Of a DNA stretch of 64,000 nt, positions 13,291 to 26,098 are shown in pieces. The stretch comes from Dryomyza anilis (taxonomy: Eukaryota > Arthropoda > Insecta > Diptera > Dryomyzidae). A program made the position numbers and the translations under genes. Every line of letters starts with the position of its first letter. The stretch's first letter is position 1. The notes beneath the pieces were generated by a model. That model was not told where the DNA came from. It searched no databases and saw only the letters and a list, made by a program, of their open reading frames with translations. The stretch spans positions 126,865,593 through 126,929,592 of the forward strand of contig OX638130.1 in NCBI GenBank assembly GCA_951804985.1, written 5' to 3'.

Positions 13291-14915
13291 ATTTCTAAAA
13301 AAAATCCACTTTAAATATGTCTGTTAATTGTATATAAATTTTGTATTACGTTAAAAGTCTTTGTTCGAAGAAGTTTTTTTATTGATTATAAAACTCACTT
13401 TATATATCTGCTAAAATAATCTCTAAAATTTGTTTGTATTCTCCGTAAAAGTCTTCTTATCCAAAAATAAGTGTTGCATTGATTTTAAAATTTAAAATTA
13501 TCTCCCAAAGTGTTTTTGTTGAGTAAAATTCTTAATTTATGCAAATTTTACTCAAGTGGTTTTCGCCACCGAAGAACTCAATTATTCGATACGTCTTGCG
13601 GACAAAGTGCGTCCTCAGCAACGCGCATTTGTCGTAAGCCGCAGCCAGTGTTGCCACAGTTTTGCATTGCATTGCATTGCGTTACGTTGCATGGCATTGC
13701 ATTGCATCAAAGTTGTCACAAAAGTATTTTCGCAAATTGGGCTGCTTCAAGAAGCAAAGCAATAAAAGCCAAAAACTTGATTAAAACTCAACGAAAGGAA
13801 ATTAAAAACTTTTCGGGGGAGAGGCGTGGCGCAAATTGAAAAGGATTTTGAAATGTGAAATGAAGTTGGTGGCGTGCGGTTTGCTGAATTCTATGCGGTA
13901 TTAGAATTGCCTAGAGGTATAAAATATTCGCAGATGGATTTATCTCTGTGGATGAGGATGTGGTGCAATGCAACTCAACTCAACTCAAATCTAATCAACG
14001 TCGTCATTACAAAATTGTGAGCACATTTTTGATTATTTTTATTAACTTTGTAATAGTTGAATTGTAAAACCTTTTGTTTTTTTTTCTGAAAATCAGCACA
14101 CTCTGCAGTATGTCCTGCGGCCAATAATTGAATTGTATAAATTGATTAGAAGTGAATTGTATTCGATTTTTACTCCTTTTTCTATTACTTTGTATTTTTT
14201 ACATTAGGGTTTATTAAGCCCCTTTGGCTATGTTTCTTTATAATCGTTTTTCGACTATTGTTACTAATGACAAATTTAATGTTAGCCTCTTCAACCAATG
14301 TTGGAGTCTGAAATAACCTGCAGCGGAAGTATTTATTTGATTTTAAACATCAGCGCCCACTTCCGTTTTGAAAAATATAACTGCTACAGAGAGCAAAACA
14401 ATCCCTACTTATTTTGCACTCTCCGGAATATTAACTTATTTTTGCAATGTCCATCATTTGGCTTTACCACGTAAGTTTGCCGTCTAGTTTGGCATTAGTT
14501 TCGCAACTTCCGTTTATTGTGTGCTCGTCCACGTCAGTATCATCACAATATCAGCATTATGTGCATTGTCATAATCACCTAATACATCATCGAACGCATT
14601 ACATAACGTAAATGTGCCCAATTCCGATGCCTTAAGTACAACTTTGAATAGCTATATTTATTAAACTCATTTTCCGTTTGTTTGTTTGTTTGTGCGCTAT
14701 GCAAACGTACACCTGTGCACTGATTTCCTTAAAATTTGGAATTTATATCCTACAGACCCAGGAGAAGGTCACTATATAGTTTTCGTTGACCACGCCCACT
14801 TTTACGCCCATTTTTATTTTTGGTGTATAATTCAGATTCATAGCTAAACCACTGAATGTATTTTTCTGACAATTTAAATTACTATGCTATGAAGTCCATA
14901 TGCTATGAAGTCCAG
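13290..14915. other. Spacer with an island at 13550-13900
   Basis: Holds a TTGCATTGCATTGCGTTACG tract. A CACGCCCACTTTTACGCCCA phrase at about 14791 resembles the dispersed CACGCCC repeats at 25.5 and 29 kb. No gene. Confidence 0.5.
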
Positions 14916-14916
14916 C

Positions 14917-15109
14917 CATATTTCTTTCCGCTCTTTTGATATTTCTCTTCAGTAAGGTTTGCCAATTTATGATGGAAAGATATATGAATTCGAATTTCGG
15001 TAGTAAATTTTAATAATTTCGACTCGTTCTTTGCTCGTTGTTGGCTCTTTCCATCATGAAATGGCAAACCGTACTGAAGAGATATGTCAAAAGAGCGGCA
15101 AGAAATATG
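14917..15109. mobile_element. Fold-back element, 64-bp arms
   Basis: Arms 14917-14980 and 15046-15109 are 64-bp inverted copies with about seven mismatches (CATATTTCTTTCCGCTCTTT; the other arm's complement reads CATATTTCTTGCCGCTCTTT). A 65-bp spacer separates them. A small MITE or hairpin-RNA source. Confidence 0.75.
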
Positions 15110-15527
15110 ACGACCTTTGCTGTACCTGTCGCTCTACTTTTGTAGCGTCCATGTTGAAAAACCCTTGAAAATCTTGTGTAGCGCTCTTATTGAAAAACCC
15201 TTTATATGTTACACCTTTTAAATTCTGTCGTTTTATTTCATTTATTCTAATTTTCGTAAAATGTTTTCATTATATTTACTTCTTCTGTTTGTACCTACAT
15301 TTCTATAATGTTAGTAAATTTTGGAATAGATAGATATTAATTTAAATTACCTTAACCACTCTTCAAACAAAGTTACCGAACATTCCACAACAAATCGATC
15401 AAAAAAAAAAAGTAAATTTTGAGATTTTTACTCTTCGATTTCAATGAAATGTTTGCTGTTACAAAGAATGTTACAAAGAATGTTACAAACAATGGAATAA
15501 ATTTCAATTTTGTATGGTTGTTCATAT

Positions 15528-16051
15528 TGTTACGAAAATTCAGTCTACGGAAATTGTTCTTCAAGTACGTATCTCTGGATTGTGTACAAAATAAATACAC
15601 GCGTATGTTTGGTTTAAATTATAACAAATAACTTTATTACTTCATTTTAATAAACAACTTTACTAATTATAAATTCTAACAACTGCTGCATGTCCACTAT
15701 TTAACTTGACATTGTTCTCACACGAGACGTACTCGACCACTTTACAATTACTACTGAAGTGCTGTGCTTTAATGCGACGCTCTTATATACTGCATGCATC
15801 AGTTCGACACGTTTCGACAAGCTTCGATATGTTTCGAGAACCTTCTACTCGTCTCGTGAATGACGCATGCTATTGGAATTTCATTCGCACTTAAGTGTTG
15901 TTAATGCGCTGATCTTCTATCTCTTTCTCGCACAGTGCCCCACTGCGCTGAATGATCTTCCGTCTCTTTCTAACACATTGCTTAGTGCGCTGAATTGTCT
16001 TGCGTTTCATTTATTCTTGCACAGTAGAGCAAATTACCACTTTTCGTAACA
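15528..16051 (-). mobile_element. Solo LTR of an LTR retrotransposon
   Basis: 524-bp unit beginning TGTTACGAAAA and ending TTTTCGTAACA, flanked on both sides by ATAT (15524-15527 and 16052-16055), a 4-bp target duplication. Read on the minus strand it has the layout of an LTR: a U3 with two similar repeats of about 40 bp ending in AGAAAGAGA..GAAGATCA, a TATATAAGA box (15781-15789), an initiator-like TCAGT about 25 nt on (15753-15757) and an AATAAA signal (15633-15638). No internal retroelement coding sequence or second LTR is adjacent. A Ty3/gypsy or BEL origin cannot be told apart from the LTR alone. Confidence 0.82.
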
Positions 16052-16059
16052 ATATTTTA

Positions 16060-17490
16060 ATATCACTGGAACGAGAAATGCTAGAAATTCAGTTAAAGTA
16101 TCGTTTTAAAACCACTAAAGCAAGATTTATGAGAATTTATGTCATTACCTCTAAACTTGAACTGTAGTGAGTGATTTAAAAAAGTTTTGAATGTTATTAA
16201 AGTTTTTAAATATGTTTTTAAATATTTCAATAAAAAAAATGAGTCTGGTACGATAAGTTGAAATTTAAAATATCGAAATTAAAACTACTGACGACAAAAA
16301 TGTAGAAAATAAAAACGCTTAAACCTACGAAAGTCGAAAAAAATTTCGGAAACAAAACTGTCGAAAACTAAAAGTGTCGAAAATTTATAGGACGAAATCA
16401 TTTTTTGCCAAATAAATTATAGAAAATGTAAAAAAAAGTAACAAAAATAGTTTATTTTTTAACAAAAATATTGAATTATGCATAAAATACAAATAAAAAG
16501 ATATTAAAAAAAGGACATCACATTTCAGTGTCTCGTCGTAGCGATATTCCGAATGTTCGCTACGAATCGAATTTTTAACTACTCTAGGATTCGTGCGAAG
16601 ATTTTTAAATATGATGCTTTTAAAATACCAATCTTGCAATTATAATAAATCAATCATAATTTTGATTTTTTTTTATACACGGGACATGAAGTTTGAAGTT
16701 CAATGATAATGACCATGTTCATGTTAAGAAGATTTATATTTTCTAAAAGATTGTTTTATTAGGTTTAAAGCAAGATATTAACAAAGTTTATTGCAAAGTG
16801 ATCTATGACAAGTTTTAGAACTGTTAGAACTTAGAACTGTATCTCTGGAAATAGTGTTCGGTAAAATATACCACAGAAGGTGATTTGCAACTCCTGGTCT
16901 ATTTGGTGTAGAATGGGTCAAATACTATTTGTAAAAATAAATTGTTTGTATGTTTATACACGGATAGAAAAGATTTGTTTGAATATGTTTGAATGTAATT
17001 TAAAAGTAATACGAAATTACCATACATGTATTTGAAATGAAATGTAATTAAATTATAATCGAAATAGAAATAAAACAAGGTTTTGTATATTCCATATTTA
17101 ATTAAAGCAACATAAAATATTTCAAATATTTAACAATACTTTTCAAATTAACCTAACTAATATAAATAGAAGTATTAAATTTAAAAACTTTGAAGAAAAT
17201 AATGGATTTTGTAACAAATTTGGTTTCGCTGCTATTATTTTTCACACCAAAATTCAAGACTCATTTACAAAAGATACCATATTTTTTGAAATGAGTTTAA
17301 GAATATGGAAAAATAAGACGGCATTGTATTGACATAATTCCAATACATGTAAATTATAAAAATAATTGATTGTTCTTATTACGCAACACTTCTAAAAAAT
17401 GGAATTTATAATTTATGGGAGAGCGCTACTATTATTTTTCACACAGCTGTATATTCGCCACGCTCGTCTTAATTCGATAATTTATCGACT
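16060..17490. other. AT-rich DNA, no gene
   Basis: Contains several GTCGAAAA-type words (16240-16390) also seen inverted at 18730-18780. CTATTATTTTTCACAC occurs at 17232 and 17428. Otherwise nothing. Confidence 0.5.
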
Positions 17491-17840
17491 GACGAAGTTG
17501 GCAACGTTGTGCAGCATTTTCTACCTACGCCATATTTTGCCATCGTTTGAACATATTGATATTTAAAAACAAACAAAAAAGGAAATTGGATTTAAATAAG
17601 TGTATTCTTGCAACATTCTTCTTGTATACGAAGTTGGCACCCGTTGAGCAGAATTTTCTACCTACGTCTCCTTTGTCGTCATTTGAAGTATGTATAGGAT
17701 CATTTTAAACATACTGATGTTTGAAAACAAACAAAAAAAAAATGAATTCAAATGTAAATAAAGGTATTCTTGCAGCTCTCTTTTTGTATACAAAGTTGAC
17801 ACTCGGTGATCGGCGTTTTCTGCGTACGTGTTTTTTGTTG
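17490..17840. repeat. Three diverged tandem copies, about 140-160 bp
   Basis: GAAGTTGGCA..TTTTCTACCTACG begins at about 17494, 17631 and 17791, each followed by AAAACAAACAAAAAA and TATTCTTGCA. GC content is higher at each unit start. Function unknown. Confidence 0.7.
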
Positions 17841-20800
17841 TTCGTTGAGAAAACGTGTTCGCGCCGGTAATAATTTTGTTATTTGTGAATTAAATAAATA
17901 TATAAATTGCGTTACAAAAAGTGCAAATAGTAATAGAGTATAATATAGTGCAGTATATAATTTCTGAAACTGATGTGAAAAAACCACAAATAAAAATCTG
18001 TGTTTCGATTTTCAAACAGAATTTGGCATATTTTTACAAAAGCCTCTGTGAATTCCTTGCCTACGCTATGTGCTGTACTGAGATCAACTGTAACTGTACC
18101 AAATATAAAGCGAGCCTGGATCGTCTGGTTTAGCGTCTGCTGGTGCAATTGTGCATTCTCTGATGTTGTCGCTTGTATTTGCAGTATTAAACCAATCATT
18201 TATTTATTTGAATATGAATTCAATTATTATAAGTTCCCACTGTGCATGTTTAAAGATTTTTAATAAAAATTATTAAAATAAACAACATTTTATTTTTATT
18301 TTATTTTCAGGATTTATTTTCAAAAATATTGAAATATGTTTCCATGCAAACATACCTACATTTTGAACTGAAACAACTGATATGTTTCACTGGAAACATA
18401 TTTATATTCAGGTCGTTCAAAATCATGTTATATTCTAAACATATTTATGTTTCGGTTCAAATATTTATTTTATTTGGATGTAGTAATTATTATGTTTCCA
18501 TTAGAACATAATCCATTTTAAGGGGCAACATTAAAATGTTTCCGGGATATTATAATATAAGTCAGAGCTCATTACAACACTGTTCAAGTCTGAATACAAC
18601 CCTGTTTACAAATGATTTATCAGTCAATTATATATTATGTTTACATAACATTACAAACATGCAAGTTAATGCATGCAAAATTATGTTTGGGAGAGCACTT
18701 TTTTTCCAGCGTGTAGTTTCTAAGTTTTTTTTTCGACATTTTCTAGCCTTAAAATAATTTTCGACATTTTTGTTTCGACCAAATATTATTTTGGCGTTCT
18801 AATGATTTTAATATTTCAACAGTTTTTTCGTACAAATAAAATTTGGGATTTAGGTTAAGGTGTTCGAATTGGTACATTTACGTTACAGTATTTTATCTAT
18901 ATTATGATGTTGTAATAGATCTCTACATAAGGCAATCTTTATGCTTATTTCAATCGTCGTAACGTAAATCTGTATATAATAATCACCCCATCAGAATCAT
19001 GCTCGATTTCATCATTGATATCACTAATCTCCATAATCAAACTCTAGCTGACCCTCATTATTTTATATCCATCATCTATATTATCGTTGTGTATCCTATT
19101 ATCATCATCGTACTATCATTATCACCATCATCATCGTAATCAGCAGTGGTCAAAAGTTTTGTTGGCAGCCAACGCTGCATTGACTTCGGCTCAATTTAAT
19201 TCAACTTAACAATAAAAACAACAATTAAAGTAGCAACAACAAGAACAACATCATCCAGCCGTAACAACAACAGAACAGATCAGATCAGAGCAACAGCAAC
19301 AAATGAACATTTAATAATCGTTACTTGTTCGGTTTTTGTTTCCATTGCACTCTGTAAAAACAACATTTCAAAAATATTGATTATGTGGCTGGCCTCATGA
19401 CAGCCACCGCCATCGCCTCTATGTGTCTCTTTTCCGCATTAAGCCTGCTGTCTCTGTCGCACGCATTGCACTCGCAGTGACCCGCAAAGAGATGCCCGGT
19501 TGTTGACCACATTGAACGGTTTGTTGTTGATGTTGCTGGTAATGATATTGTTGCTGCCATTGTTGTTGACAATTTTTCTTGTTGTTGTAGTTGTTCTTGT
19601 TGTTGCTGTGTTTGCGGCGGACAGCAGCAGCAACAGCGCTTCATATGCGGCATCGCTTCAGTGCATCTGCTGGAATTAATGACTCGCGCCGATTGCGGGT
19701 GACTGAAGTTCACACTAATTTTAAGGGCCACCGACCCAACGTCGTCACAAACGTCCAGCCGACCCAACCAACATACGCGACATAATGGGTTTTATATATT
19801 TTTTTTGTATATTTTTTGTTGTTGCTTTTATTGCGGTTTTTGTGGCGCTCTTTCACATACTTTGTCAGGTTTTAATAACTTTTATTTTTAAACATGTTAC
19901 AAACACTCGGGATTTTTTCGCAAACTTTTATAAAAGTATTTAAAACTTATACAGAACCATTTAAAGTGTAGGTGGTATTTGCAGAAAATTTCATTGCGAA
20001 GTGTTTATTGTTTGAGTTGTTGTGAGGTATTTGAATGAGTAGTGCAAATAAAATATTACTGCCTACTTATGTAGATTATTTAAATTTAATTTTTTTTTAT
20101 ATAGAGGGATTTTCAATATATAGAAATATTGATTACAGTACGTCATACGATTTTGTTATGAACATCACATCCGTATAATTCGTGAGTACTGATTTTGTTT
20201 GCATAGTCAATATTTTTCTATTACGTAACGTTTTTGTGAAAATTACATTTGAAATTAAGTGCTCTTTTCATAAACATTTTAGAATAAGTAAAATACAGTA
20301 AAAAGAAGAATATAATATTTAGAAAATTTTTCGTATAGGCATTCTATACATCAATTCTATATAATTTGCGATTATGTAATATTATTAAGAAAATATAAAT
20401 TATATACAATTTTTAGAATTAAACCAAATATAAAAGCTAAAATAGAACCGATTAAAAGAAGTTAAAAATTGATTGAAAAATGATAGTTAGTTTCGACAAT
20501 ATTCTGGATAATCATAGCTTATTTTATGGTATATTATTAAATCCTAAGTAATACAAATTAAATCAAAAATAGACGCAACAAATAAATATGTTTAGAGTTC
20601 AAATTTAAATATCTTAAAATTGTACAGGAATATTAGAATTCATTAATATATTAAAATTTGTCTTAATAATTAAATGGAAAACTGAGTTCAAATTTTTCAA
20701 CACACATTTCTAAAAAGGGCTCAACAAAACGATCACAATTTTTTGAAAACGTTACGTATTTAGTAAGAAAAAACTGAATAAATAGTCATGAGCAGAACCC

Positions 20801-21250
20801 GAAAGTTGTATATTATTCAAATATATAAAATCCATATAAAATAAGTATTTTCGTTTTTAGAATTAGGTAGTGTTATTAAAGTGATTTCTGGTCTGTCCTT
20901 AATATTAACGAAATACAAAACCAAAACCGTCATGTTTAGAGTTGACGATGTTGTTTCAGAATTTAATTTTTCAATACAAAATGCTTTGATCAGTAGAACG
21001 AATTTTTCAATTAAATATTAAAATTTTGATCAAAAATAAAATTCAAATATGTCCCAACTTTTTTTAAAACAACTATAAATTGTACGAAACCCAAATACTG
21101 GCCTCATCGAACTGAGATTTTTTTAGCTATATAACCTTTTAAACCAATTATACTTTATGACAATATTATCATTCTTTTTAAAAAAAAGTTTAAGTAAAAT
21201 ATTTTAAGAAAGTACATAAATATAAAAACTTTAAACTAAAATATCGTACC
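17840..21250. other. Spacer with island at 19140-19790
   Basis: 18.3-18.76 kb is rich in ATGTTT/AAACAT words and ends AAAATTATGTTTGGGAG..C-TTTTTTT..CAGCGTG, a phrase repeated at 21740-21776, so two copies of one dispersed repeat end. The 19.2-19.8 kb island has CAACAACA runs and overlapping ORFs on both strands (longest 128 codons) with no recognised product. Confidence 0.5.
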
Positions 21251-21449
21251 TACATAAGATAAAGTTTTGTAATTGTAACCAGTTGGGTAGTAGGGATTTC
21301 AACAGACAGACGGACGTACATACAGACGGACAGACGGACATCGCTAAATCGATGCTGAACAAGAATATATATACTTTTCCATACCTGAGATGCTTCCTTC
21401 TGGGTGTTACCAAACTGAATATACCCTTTCACTCTAAGTGTAGGGTATA
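21250..21449 (-). mobile_element. Mini-me-like dispersed repeat, second copy
   Basis: On the minus strand ATACCCTACACTTAGAGTG, GGTATGGAAAAGTATATATA, TTCTTGTTCAGCATCG and GTCCGTCTGTCCG follow in the same order as the 28.7-kb copy, but in opposite orientation. The left end was not found; the boundary near 21250 is approximate. Confidence 0.6.
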
Positions 21450-21839
21450 AAAATTGTTATTTAAAAAAAAGAAAAAATGAATTTTGTGTAAAGAAGATAT
21501 TAGCACTAAGTTCACTTTTTTTTACATTAAAATTAAATGTAAACATAAATATGTTTACAAGTAAATAAACTGTTTTTCACATTCAAACATATATAAATAT
21601 ATACGTCGAAAATTATACTTTCTAAACATAAATATGTTTGAGCGAAAACAAAAATATGTTTGGGTGTTATTATAATAATGTTTGGCAATGAAATAATACT
21701 TTGCTTGCATAAAGATCCAATGATATATGTAATGCCTTGAAAATTATGTTTGGGAGATCCCTTTTTTTTGCAGCGTGCAACAACCCAAAGTTATATATAA
21801 TTCAAATATGGCATATGCATAGAAACAAATTATTTTCAT

Positions 21840-22190
21840 ATTTTGTAGTATGTAGTGTTACAGAGATCGGAAATGCCTGTGTGCGTGCGCCCGCACATGT
21901 CCCTTTCTTCATACACTGACGAGCAAATTTGTTTTACGCAGACACTGCACTCGGGCATCACATTTTTTTTACAACACATCCCGTCGCAACGAATGATGCT
22001 TTGCATTATTCTCGGTACCTGCCCTCGTGCGGGCTACGAAACTAAAAACTGCAGCCCGCGCAGACGTGGAATGAGAAAATAGAGAAGCATATCGCGCAAG
22101 TGCTATGGTATTTATTTCGCGGGGCAACTCCGTGCAACAGCGAAAACAGACTGCCCCTGGCAGCACGCGCATTTTTCACAGCCAGTAAAT
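21840..22190. other. GC-rich island of unknown nature
   Basis: About 50% GC in a 25% GC setting, with CCTGCCCTCGTGCGGGC and CTGCAGCCCGCGCAG. Short ORFs on both strands, none recognised. May be a mobile-element fragment. Confidence 0.4.
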
Positions 22191-22252
22191 TTTATTGGTA
22201 CTGTTTTACTAGACTGCGCAATGTTTTAATAATTTTTATATAAATCTATTGA

Positions 22253-22598
22253 TAATACAGACAAGTTTGGCAATACTCAAATACACTTTTAATCGCAGTT
22301 TTATTTTGGTTTATAAAAATTGTATCTTTTAATTGTTCGTTGAACAGAAAAATAAATTTAACATGAAATCTTAATCAACATTTTTATTCAAATACAAAAA
22401 TTATTATGTGCAAAAATCTATTTTAATAAAAAAGCTACGTGATAGGCTTCGAAAAATAATGTATATCCTCATTTGTAAAAATCTACACTAAGTTTAAACT
22501 TGCACTGAAAAACTAGTACTAAATTATACAATTTTTATAAACCAAATTAAAACTTCAATTAAAAGTGTATTTGAGTATTGCCAAACTTTTCTGTATTA
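22253..22598. mobile_element. Fold-back element, 71-bp arms
   Basis: Arms 22253-22323 and 22528-22598 are inverted copies with few mismatches (start TAATACAGACAAGTTTGGC; the other arm's complement starts TAATACAGAAAAGTTTGGC), separated by a 204-bp AT-rich spacer. TA at the borders may be the target duplication. Confidence 0.75.
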
Positions 22599-22599
22599 A

Positions 22600-24090
22600 C
22601 GATAGTTTTATTTAAAATTTATTAAAACAGAAATCAATTCTAGGAAGTCAAAATTCATTATTGTGCTATATAATAAGTCCGTTATAAGTTTTTTTATACA
22701 ATAAGATGTTACGGTAACTGATAAAAATAAAAAATAAATAAAATATTTGTATATATTATTCCCAAATTTTATTTTTATATTTTTTATTGTAATTTTGAGA
22801 TATATTAGACTGATACTAAATTTTGACGCACTTTGACAGAACGTGGCTATATACGTATTAGAGGTGCGATATTGGACTATTGATTGAGATATATTTGGCT
22901 TGCCTTTTTTATATACATTTTAATTTTTAAAATAATGCTACGAAATATTATGTTCGTTGCTTAAAATAGAAAACCACACCAGCTATTTATTAGTATGTTA
23001 CTCATTTTTTAACTCCTATGTCCCACATACTAGGATTATTTATTAAAGTAAAAAAATAAGCTGGGCTAATTATCTTTAAATTTTAACAACGCGAACACGT
23101 ACCTGTCCGGACACTGAAAACATTGCATGGTACTAAATTGAGAATTGTACCAGGAGATGAAATTTTGACTATTCCGAAATTATATGTTTTGCGTTTTTCG
23201 ATATTTCAATAGTACTCCGAGTTATCGATAGTTTTATATTATTTTTGAATTTTTTGAATACTAAAGTACTCTACGGTGATAACGGAGTGTGCTAGATACA
23301 AATATTGTATGTGGAATTTGTTTAATATTTTATGGCGAATTTAAATAATTAAAAAAAAAATTAAAAAGTGTACACTAAAAATTTGATAAACTTAATAAAA
23401 AAAATTAATTCATATTTTTGTTTACTTTGTTGCGAAAAATATCGTAGCTCCTTATAGAATTTGTCTGTATTAAAATTTGTCTTTGTATTTTAATCGATTA
23501 TCTGTAAAATGAATGTAATATGATTTCACTGGGATTGAAATTGTAGAAGTTATAACTAAATATTTGTAAGTATCTACTTTTATAAATGCAATTTTGAAAA
23601 CATCCTGTATATCAGTGGATGTTTCAGATACAGCCCTACTCTAGAACAATTTTTTTCATCAAATGATCCAAGAAATCTGTGTATGAAATATTATAATCCT
23701 GAGGCGGAAACTATTTTATAAACTTCATAGGCTAGGGGTGAAGAGGGCGGTGGGTCGAGTGTTTGTGTTACAAAAATAATATTTATTGAAGTCTAAACTA
23801 TATATTAAGCTATATTTAGTACCAATTGTAAATTATATATAAATGATATTAATTTTGACTCGGTAGAATGGGATTCTGGACCACTGTGCAGTGGTCTGAA
23901 TTGGAATGAAACATGCATTGGCAGTTTAATTTTATTTAAATTTTATATTTTTGGTTTAAAGGGGGTAAACATATTCTCTACAAATACTCGTTTTTTTTAG
24001 ATTTTCTAGCATTACCAAAAAATGAATTAAAAATACTTGAAGTCCGAAAAACTGTTTCCATCTTCAAAAATTTGTCTAGGGATAATAATA
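22600..24090. other. AT-rich DNA, no gene
   Basis: No repeat structure or ORF of note. Confidence 0.5.
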
Positions 24091-24091
24091 G

Positions 24092-24318
24092 CTTGGCGCT
24101 ACAGCTCTGAAGAACCTGTTATATTTGTACTCCTCAAAACGGCGGGGTGCGAGCATTTTACAGGCAGTCCTTTTGCTCTTAGGTTTGCCATTGACTGCCG
24201 AGAGGCATCGTAAAACTTGACAAATATTTTATATTCTTGAATGTTACAGTTGCAGTGAGTCGAACCAGCGACCTTTCGGCTCTTATTCTAACGCACTAAC
24301 GAATCAAGCAACTAACCA
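24092..24318 (-). mobile_element. tRNA-derived SINE-like element
   Basis: On the minus strand a tRNA-like head (GTTGCTTGATTCGTTAGTGC ... GGTCGCTGGTTCGACTCACT) carries a clear B box (GGTTCGACTC at about 24257-24266) and a weaker A box. It is followed by a body containing GCCTCTCGGCAGTCAATGGC and AAACCTAAGAGCAAAAGG, a wording I associate with tRNA-headed SINEs of flies. The 3' end near 24092 is uncertain. Alternative: a lone tRNA pseudogene. Confidence 0.5.
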
Positions 24319-24413
24319 TCTAGAGATAAATTGGATATTATTGTAATATGTTATCTCGATTATTTAATTTCTCAAATTTCCAAAAATAATTTTAATAAAA
24401 ATAATTAACTTTT

Positions 24414-24504
24414 TCCTTCGAGCCGGATTTGAACCAGCGACCTATGGATTTCTACATTTCAGTTACTCTACAGTCCACCGCTCTACCAACTGAGCTATCG
24501 AAGG
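24414..24504 (-). tRNA. tRNA-Tyr(GTA), 18-nt intron
   Basis: Complete 73-nt tRNA-Tyr in two exons: a 37-nt 5' part beginning CCTTCGATAGCTCAGTTGG and ending with anticodon GTA plus one base, an 18-nt intron, then a 36-nt 3' part with the T-arm GCTGGTTCAAATCCGGC and acceptor strand GAAGGA. The acceptor stem and the A and B boxes are intact, CCA is not encoded, and the intron sits at the usual position after base 37. A T5 terminator on the minus strand lies about 13 nt downstream (24397-24401). The exon sequence is the same in all nine copies of this window. Confidence 0.97.
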
Positions 24505-24845
24505 TTTTATCTGTGTATTCAAAGAATATATAAAATAGTCTTTTATTTTATTAGTTTTCTATTGAAAAAGCATACAAATTTCAATTATATTGAATTATAT
24601 TATTAGCTGGAACCGTTCACGACTCGTTCAAAGATTTTTGAATGCAAGGATATGGAGCAATTTTTTTTTTTATTTTATTTATATCAGTGACCTGTGCTTC
24701 GCTGTGAACGTTTGTTTTTATTGATTTTATGAATATATTAACCAAAACTAAAATAATTCTCTGCCAAACAACTTTTCTCAAATATAATTCTTTCTCAGAC
24801 TATGCTTTCCCGTAGAAATCTTACCGTAAAATTCTTCTCCATAGA

Positions 24846-25045
24846 ATGTGGTGAATTTTATTGTGCTGAGTTTTAGTGTGTTGAGTTTTAGTGTGCTGAG
24901 TTTTAGTGTGTTGAGTTTTAGTATGGTGAGTTTTAATGTGGTGAATTTTAGTGTGGTGAGTTTTTGTGTTGTGAATTTTATTGCGGTGAGTTTTAGCGTG
25001 GTAAGTTTTAGTGTGGTGAACTTTAGTGTGGTGAGTTCTATATTG
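24846..25045. repeat. 15-bp minisatellite
   Basis: About 13 copies of GTG(C/T/G)TGAGTTTTAGT. As 15 is a multiple of 3 it keeps one frame open and gives a fake 199-codon ORF (VLSFS/VVSFS repeats) that runs on into the next T-rich tract. Confidence 0.9.
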
Positions 25046-25054
25046 AATGAAATA

Positions 25055-25445
25055 TCTAGAAGATTTTGTTTTTGTGTTTTCGCTTTTATTATTTGTTTTT
25101 GCTTGTGTTTTTGTTTTTACTTTTGTGTTTTGCTTTTCTTTTTGTGTCTTTGCTTTTATTTTTGTGTTTTTGCTTTTGTTTTGGTATTTGTTTTTGCGTT
25201 CTTGCTTTTGTTTTGTGCTTTCGTTTTGTGTTTCTATTTTTGTATTTTTGCTTTTGGGTTTTTCTTTGACGTTTTTGCTTTTGTTTTTGCTTTACTTTTG
25301 TGTTTTTGTTATTGTGTATTTCTTTTGATTTTCTGTTTTTGCTTTTGTTTATGTGTTATTGCTTTTGTTTGTGTCTTTGCTTCTGTTTTTGTGTTTGATT
25401 TTTGCTTTTGTTTTGTGTTTTTACTTTTGTATTTTTTTTATATTT
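25055..25445. repeat. T-rich tract of the 12-13 kb type
   Basis: TTTTTGTGTTTTTGCTTTTG-like sequence, the same family as 11960-13290. Not coding. Confidence 0.8.
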
Positions 25446-25479
25446 GAGTTTTTTGTTTTATCTTCATAGCTGGTGTAAG

Positions 25480-25705
25480 TAGCAAGTTATAACGCGTTAA
25501 AATTTTAAGTTGTATGGGAGGTGCCACGCCCATTTGTCCAATTCCGCCCATATATAGCCTATGTTACCACCCGGACTCCATAGTATCCTGGTGCAATTTA
25601 AGTTAAATCGGTTTAGCGGTTTAGACGTGATGCTGGAACAAACAGACCGACTGACCGACTGACAGACAGACTGACAAGAGTTGTATATATATAGGTAGAT
25701 AAGAA
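25480..25705 (-). mobile_element. Mini-me-like / CACGCCC dispersed repeat fragment
   Basis: Has the CCACGCCCA motif, the phrase GGTTTAGCGGTTTAGACGTG, a (GACY)n run (minus strand GTCY) and a TATATATA tract, in the order found in related fly repeats. Core less similar than the other two copies. Confidence 0.4.
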
Positions 25706-26098
25706 CATTATAAAACTTTTTCTATTTGAAACCACAAAAGATAATGAATTGTATAACACCCTATAGAAGATTATGTTCGATAAGTCTGTTCGAGGAGTTT
25801 TTAAGGTATTTAAAATTATGTTTTACCTATTACCCGATATAATAATATTTTAGAAATGTAGGTATAAATAGAACTAACTAAATATATAAATAAATCGGCA
25901 GAAATAGAAGTATATATGAATTTAAGAAACAGATTTAAAAACTGAAAGACCTACTTCTTTTTTTATAATTTACCGTCTAGTTTAAATTATGGTATTTTCA
26001 AAAATAGAAATTATATATTATATGAAATTGAAATACACAAATTTATATCTTATGTTATAACTATCTTTAGAAAGATTAGATCTTAAAAAAAAGCTGCT

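Noticed and set aside
19381..19767. 128-codon minus-strand ORF
   Set aside because: Gln-rich from CAA repeats, with competing frames; no domain or splice context.
24848..25447. 199-codon plus-strand ORF (VLSFS / VVSFS)
   Set aside because: A 15-bp minisatellite that keeps frame, followed by T-rich low-complexity DNA.
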